Shown piece after piece: positions 61,044 through 64,000 of a stretch of DNA of 64,000 nucleotides. Below the pieces are notes generated by a model, which worked only from the letters and a program-made list of their open reading frames with translations, ran no database searches and was not told where the DNA came from. The first letter of the stretch is position 1. The number at the start of each line of letters is the position of its first letter. The position numbers and the translations under genes were made by a program. The stretch lies in contig NZ_JAPNJW010000001.1 of assembly GCF_026626745.1 (NCBI RefSeq), positions 4,076,001 to 4,140,000 of the forward strand. Direction: 5' to 3'. The DNA comes from Nannocystis sp. RBIL2. GTDB taxonomy: Bacteria; Myxococcota_A; Polyangia; Nannocystales; Nannocystaceae.

Positions 61044-64000
61044 ATGATCTCCGCCATCGGCAAGCTGATCGACGCCTGCGCGCACCACCGCGGCCTCGTG
61101 ATCATGGCCTACCTCGTGCTCGGCTGGCTGGCCCTGCGGGCGTTGGAAAAGGTCCCGCTCGACGCCGTGCCGGACCTCTCCGATCCGCAGGTCATCGTCT
61201 TCACCGAGTGGCGCGGGCGGTCGCCGACTCTGGTCGAGGACCAGGTCACCTACCCGCTCACCGCCTCATTGCTGGCCGCCCCCGGCGTCGAGGCGGTGCG
61301 CGGCTACTCGATGTTCGGCATGAGCTTCGTCCACGTCCTCTTCGCCGAGGACGTCGACGTCTACTGGGCCCGCTCGCGCGTCCAGGAGTACCTCGCCGGC
61401 ATCGGCCCGCGCCTGCCCGAGGGGGCCAGCGTCACTCTCGGGCCCGACGCCACCGGCATCGGCTGGGTCTTTGAATACGCCCTGGTCGATCGGACAGGTC
61501 AGCACGACCTCGCCGAGCTGCGGGCGATCCAGGACTTCGAGCTGCGCTACGCCCTCGAGAGCGTCCAGGGCGTCGCCCAGGTCGCCAGCGTCGGCGGCTA
61601 CGAGCGCCAGTTCCAGGTCCAGCTCGACCCCGAGCGCCTGCGCGCCAACGGCCTCACGATCGCCGACGTCGCCGACGCGGTGCGCAAGACCACCGGCGAG
61701 TCCTCCGGGCGGATCTTGGAGCTCGGCGGGCGCGAGGCCTTCGTCCGCGGCCGCGGCTATTTGAAGGACCTGTCCGACCTCGAGTCGGCTGTCCTCAAGG
61801 CCAGCCCCGAACTCGGCGCCCCGCTGCGCCTCGGCGACGTCGCCGAGGTCCGCTTCGGCCCCGACATCCGCCGCGGCCTCGCCGAGCTCGACGGCCAGGG
61901 CGAGGTCGTCGGCGCCATCGTCGTCGCGCGCTACGGCGTCAACGCCCGCGACGTCATCGAGCGCGTCAAGGCCCGGCTCGACGAGGTGGCCGCCGGCCTG
62001 CCCCCGGGCGTCGAGGTCGTCACCACCTACGACCGCAGCGGCCTCATCGATCGTGCGATCGACACCCTCAAGCACGCCCTGGTCGAGGAGGGGATCGTCG
62101 TCGCCCTGGTGATCTTGATCTTCCTGCTCCACGTGCGCAGCGCCTTGCTGCCGATCGTCGGCCTGCCGCTGGCGGTGCTGCTGGCGTTCTTGCCGATGGC
62201 GTGGCTGGGGATCCCCGCCACCATCATGAGCCTCGGCGGGATCGCCATCGCCATCGGCGCCACCGTCGACGCCGAGATCGTCATGGTCGAGGCCTGTCAC
62301 AAGCGGCTCGAACATGCCCCCAAGGACATGTCCGAAGAGCAACGCCGCAACCTGCTCGCCGAGGCCGCGCGCGAGGTCACCCCGGCGATCTTCTTCTCCC
62401 TGCTGATCATCGCAGTCGCCTTCATCCCGGTGTTCGGGCTCGAGGGCCAGGCCGGGCGCCTGTTCAAGCCGCTCGCCTACACCAAGACCTTCGTCATGCT
62501 GGCGGCCGCGCTGCTCAGCGTCACCCTCGCGCCGGCGCTGCGCGACCTGCTCGTGCGCGGCAAGATCTACAGCGAGCAGCGCCACCCGATCTCTCGCGCC
62601 ATCCGCGCCGTCTACGAACCGTTCGTCTACGTCGCCCTGCGCAAGCCTCGGACCACTCTGGCGATCGGCGTGTTCGCGGTGTTGTCGGCGATCCCCGTGT
62701 TCATGCGCCTGGGCAGCGAGTTCATGCCGGCGCTGAACGAGGGCGACATCCTCTACATGCCGACCACCTTCCCCGGCCTGTCGATCGAGGAGGCCAAGCG
62801 GCAGCTCGCGCGCCAGGACGCCAAGCTCGCCGAGTTCCCGGAGGTCGAGCGCGTGTTCGGCAAGGTCGGGCGGGCCGAGACCGCGACCGACCCTGCGCCG
62901 CTCAGCATGGTCGAGACCGTGGTGATGCTGCGGCCGCCGGAGGAGTGGCCGAAGGTCACGCGCGAGCGCTGGTGGAGCGGCTGGGCCCCCTCGTTCTTGC
63001 ATGGCCCGCTGACGCGGGTGTGGCCCGAGGAGACCCCGGAGACCTGGGACGAGCTCGTCGCCAAGCTCTCGGCCGGCGTGCAGATGCCGGGCTGGACGCA
63101 GGCCTTCACCATGCCGATCCGGGCCCGCGTCGACATGCTCACCACCGGCGTGCGGACCCCTGTCGGCGTCAAGGTGTTCGGCCGCGACCTGCCGGCGATC
63201 GAGGCCGCGGGGGCCCGCATCGAGGCCGTCCTGCGCAAGGTGCCCGGCACCCGCAGCATCCTCTACGAGCGCTCGCTCGGCGGCGTCTACGTCGACATCG
63301 TCCCGCGCCGCGACGACCTCGCGCGCCACGGCTTGCAGGTCGCCGATCTCGGTGAGTTCGTCGACCTCGCGATCGGCGGCGAGCCGATCGCCGCGACCAT
63401 CGACGGTCGGCGCCGCTACACCGTCCAGCTGCGGGTCGCCGAGGATCTGCGCGGCGACCTCGAGCGCCTGCGCGAGCTCCCGGTCGCGGTGCCCGGGCCG
63501 GCGAGCGCCGTCACGCGCACCGTGCCGCTGTCCGAGGTCGCAGACGTCGCGCTCGCCGAGGGTCCGCCGATGCTGCGCAGCGAGGCCGGCCTGCTCGTCG
63601 GCTACGTGTACGTCGACATCGAACCGTGGCGCGACCTCGGCGGATACGTGACCGACGCCCGCACCCGCGTCGACGCCGCGCTCGCCTCGGGGGAGCTCGT
63701 CCTCGGGCCCGGGATGTACCTGAAGTGGACCGGCCAGTACGAGCAGATGCAGGCCATGGAGGCGCGGATGCGGGTGCTCGTCCCACTCGCCCTCGCGCTG
63801 GTGGCTCTGCTGTTGTGGCTGCAGTTCCGCGACCTCACCGAGGTCCTCATCGTCCTGCTGTCGATCCCGTTCGCGCTGGTCGGCAGCGCCTGGCTGCTGT
63901 GGCTCCTCGACTATCGCCTGTCGACCGCGGTGTGGGTCGGCATCATCGCCCTCGTCGGCCTCGCCGCGCAGACCGGCGTGGTGATGATCGTCTACATCGA
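61044..64000 (+). CDS. cusA: Heavy-metal RND efflux pump (CusA/CzcA family), partial
   Basis: Inner-membrane proton-driven RND transporter; 985 codons visible, cut at the right edge inside the later transmembrane region (full length usually about 1040). It starts MISAIGKLIDACAHHRGLVI, 6 bp after the adaptor. Family features: VPLDAVPDLSDPQVIVFTEW, the TM4 motif IAIAIGATVDAEIVMVE, a periplasmic MPIRARVDMLTTGVRTPVGV block (Met residues as in CusA's export path) and LALVALLLWLQFRDL. This favours a monovalent-metal pump but does not prove it. A CATG pair (62313/62327) falls in a cytoplasmic loop (EHAPKDMSEEQRR). Confidence 0.92.
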   Translation, partial: MISAIGKLIDACAHHRGLVIMAYLVLGWLALRALEKVPLDAVPDLSDPQVIVFTEWRGRSPTLVEDQVTYPLTASLLAAPGVEAVRGYSMFGMSFVHVLFAEDVDVYWARSRVQEYLAGIGPRLPEGASVTLGPDATGIGWVFEYALVDRTGQHDLAELRAIQDFELRYALESVQGVAQVASVGGYERQFQVQLDPERLRANGLTIADVADAVRKTTGESSGRILELGGREAFVRGRGYLKDLSDLESAVLKASPELGAPLRLGDVAEVRFGPDIRRGLAELDGQGEVVGAIVVARYGVNARDVIERVKARLDEVAAGLPPGVEVVTTYDRSGLIDRAIDTLKHALVEEGIVVALVILIFLLHVRSALLPIVGLPLAVLLAFLPMAWLGIPATIMSLGGIAIAIGATVDAEIVMVEACHKRLEHAPKDMSEEQRRNLLAEAAREVTPAIFFSLLIIAVAFIPVFGLEGQAGRLFKPLAYTKTFVMLAAALLSVTLAPALRDLLVRGKIYSEQRHPISRAIRAVYEPFVYVALRKPRTTLAIGVFAVLSAIPVFMRLGSEFMPALNEGDILYMPTTFPGLSIEEAKRQLARQDAKLAEFPEVERVFGKVGRAETATDPAPLSMVETVVMLRPPEEWPKVTRERWWSGWAPSFLHGPLTRVWPEETPETWDELVAKLSAGVQMPGWTQAFTMPIRARVDMLTTGVRTPVGVKVFGRDLPAIEAAGARIEAVLRKVPGTRSILYERSLGGVYVDIVPRRDDLARHGLQVADLGEFVDLAIGGEPIAATIDGRRRYTVQLRVAEDLRGDLERLRELPVAVPGPASAVTRTVPLSEVADVALAEGPPMLRSEAGLLVGYVYVDIEPWRDLGGYVTDARTRVDAALASGELVLGPGMYLKWTGQYEQMQAMEARMRVLVPLALALVALLLWLQFRDLTEVLIVLLSIPFALVGSAWLLWLLDYRLSTAVWVGIIALVGLAAQTGVVMIVYI
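62313..62333. repeat. 14-bp CATG array in the RND pump, two units
   Basis: CATG 62313 and 62327, exactly 14 bp apart, in frame in the loop after TM4. Confidence 0.6.

Noticed and set aside
61769..61795. CCTG/GCTG pair in the RND pump as a further 14-bp unit
   Set aside because: The cores are 19 bp apart and out of phase, so they are not counted.

Overview
The window is very GC-rich DNA (roughly 70 % or more by eye) that looks like a myxobacterium, most plausibly of the Nannocystis/Plesiocystis side. The evidence is two proteins ending in a MYXO-CTERM sorting tail and a third carrying that tail internally, Myxococcus-type cysteine-rich repeats, an IgGFc-binding-type surface protein, and many lipoproteins whose lipobox is followed by a long Thr/Ser/Gly/Asp linker. 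No phage, IS element, CRISPR array or large biosynthetic cluster is visible.

Layout. 1-5.6 kb: a beta-helix lipoprotein with its usual partner (partial), a Tat-exported PhoD-like phosphatase and an unknown lipoprotein. 5.7-11.1 kb: ftsK-lolA, an OmpA-type lipoprotein and an unknown gene. 11.3-16.8 kb: a benzoate-CoA-ligase-like enzyme with a creatininase-family amidohydrolase, a three-gene operon with two ABM monooxygenase-fold proteins, a double-parvulin lipoprotein, 5-formyl-THF cyclo-ligase and tRNA-Gly(CCC). 16.8-27 kb: two secreted MYXO-CTERM proteases, a small barrel protein, a MAPEG protein, argS, a 47-residue membrane protein and a fused MYXO-CTERM/lipoprotein ORF. 27-32.7 kb: a signalling operon (REC-HK-REC, HAMP-GAF-HK-REC3, CheR). 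33-41 kb: BASS transporter, NlpC/P60 lipoprotein coupled to a zincin, CapA-like lipoprotein, PPK2 and a proline-rich lipoprotein. 41-48 kb: a divergent PurA paralogue, two ferritin-like proteins, a degenerate SDR and an IgGFc-binding-type lipoprotein. 48-58 kb: a serine hydrolase, a Rieske oxygenase, lycopene cyclase and several Cys-rich or lipoprotein genes. 58-64 kb: a TolC/CusB/CusA-like metal-efflux operon cut by the window edge.

The main unexplained structure is a dispersed short tandem repeat. Its consensus unit is CATG-TCC-NNNN-GGA, and the CATG (or CCTG/CAGG-type variant) cores recur at exactly 14-bp spacing. I found about 39 loci of 2-6 units. All five of the longest uninterrupted arrays (5-6 units at exact 14-bp steps) lie between convergent genes. 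Others lie in frame inside coding linkers, supply a start codon or Shine-Dalgarno, extend a MYXO-CTERM protein, or sit at the junction of two apparently fused genes. Neighbouring units form hairpins, often with UNCG- or GNRA-like loops.

Two further patterns stand out. Many first genes have a TANNNT -10 box only 6-8 nt before the start codon, which suggests leaderless mRNAs. Two gene 3' ends are followed by degenerate tandem copies (about 45-64 bp apart) of the gene's own terminus.
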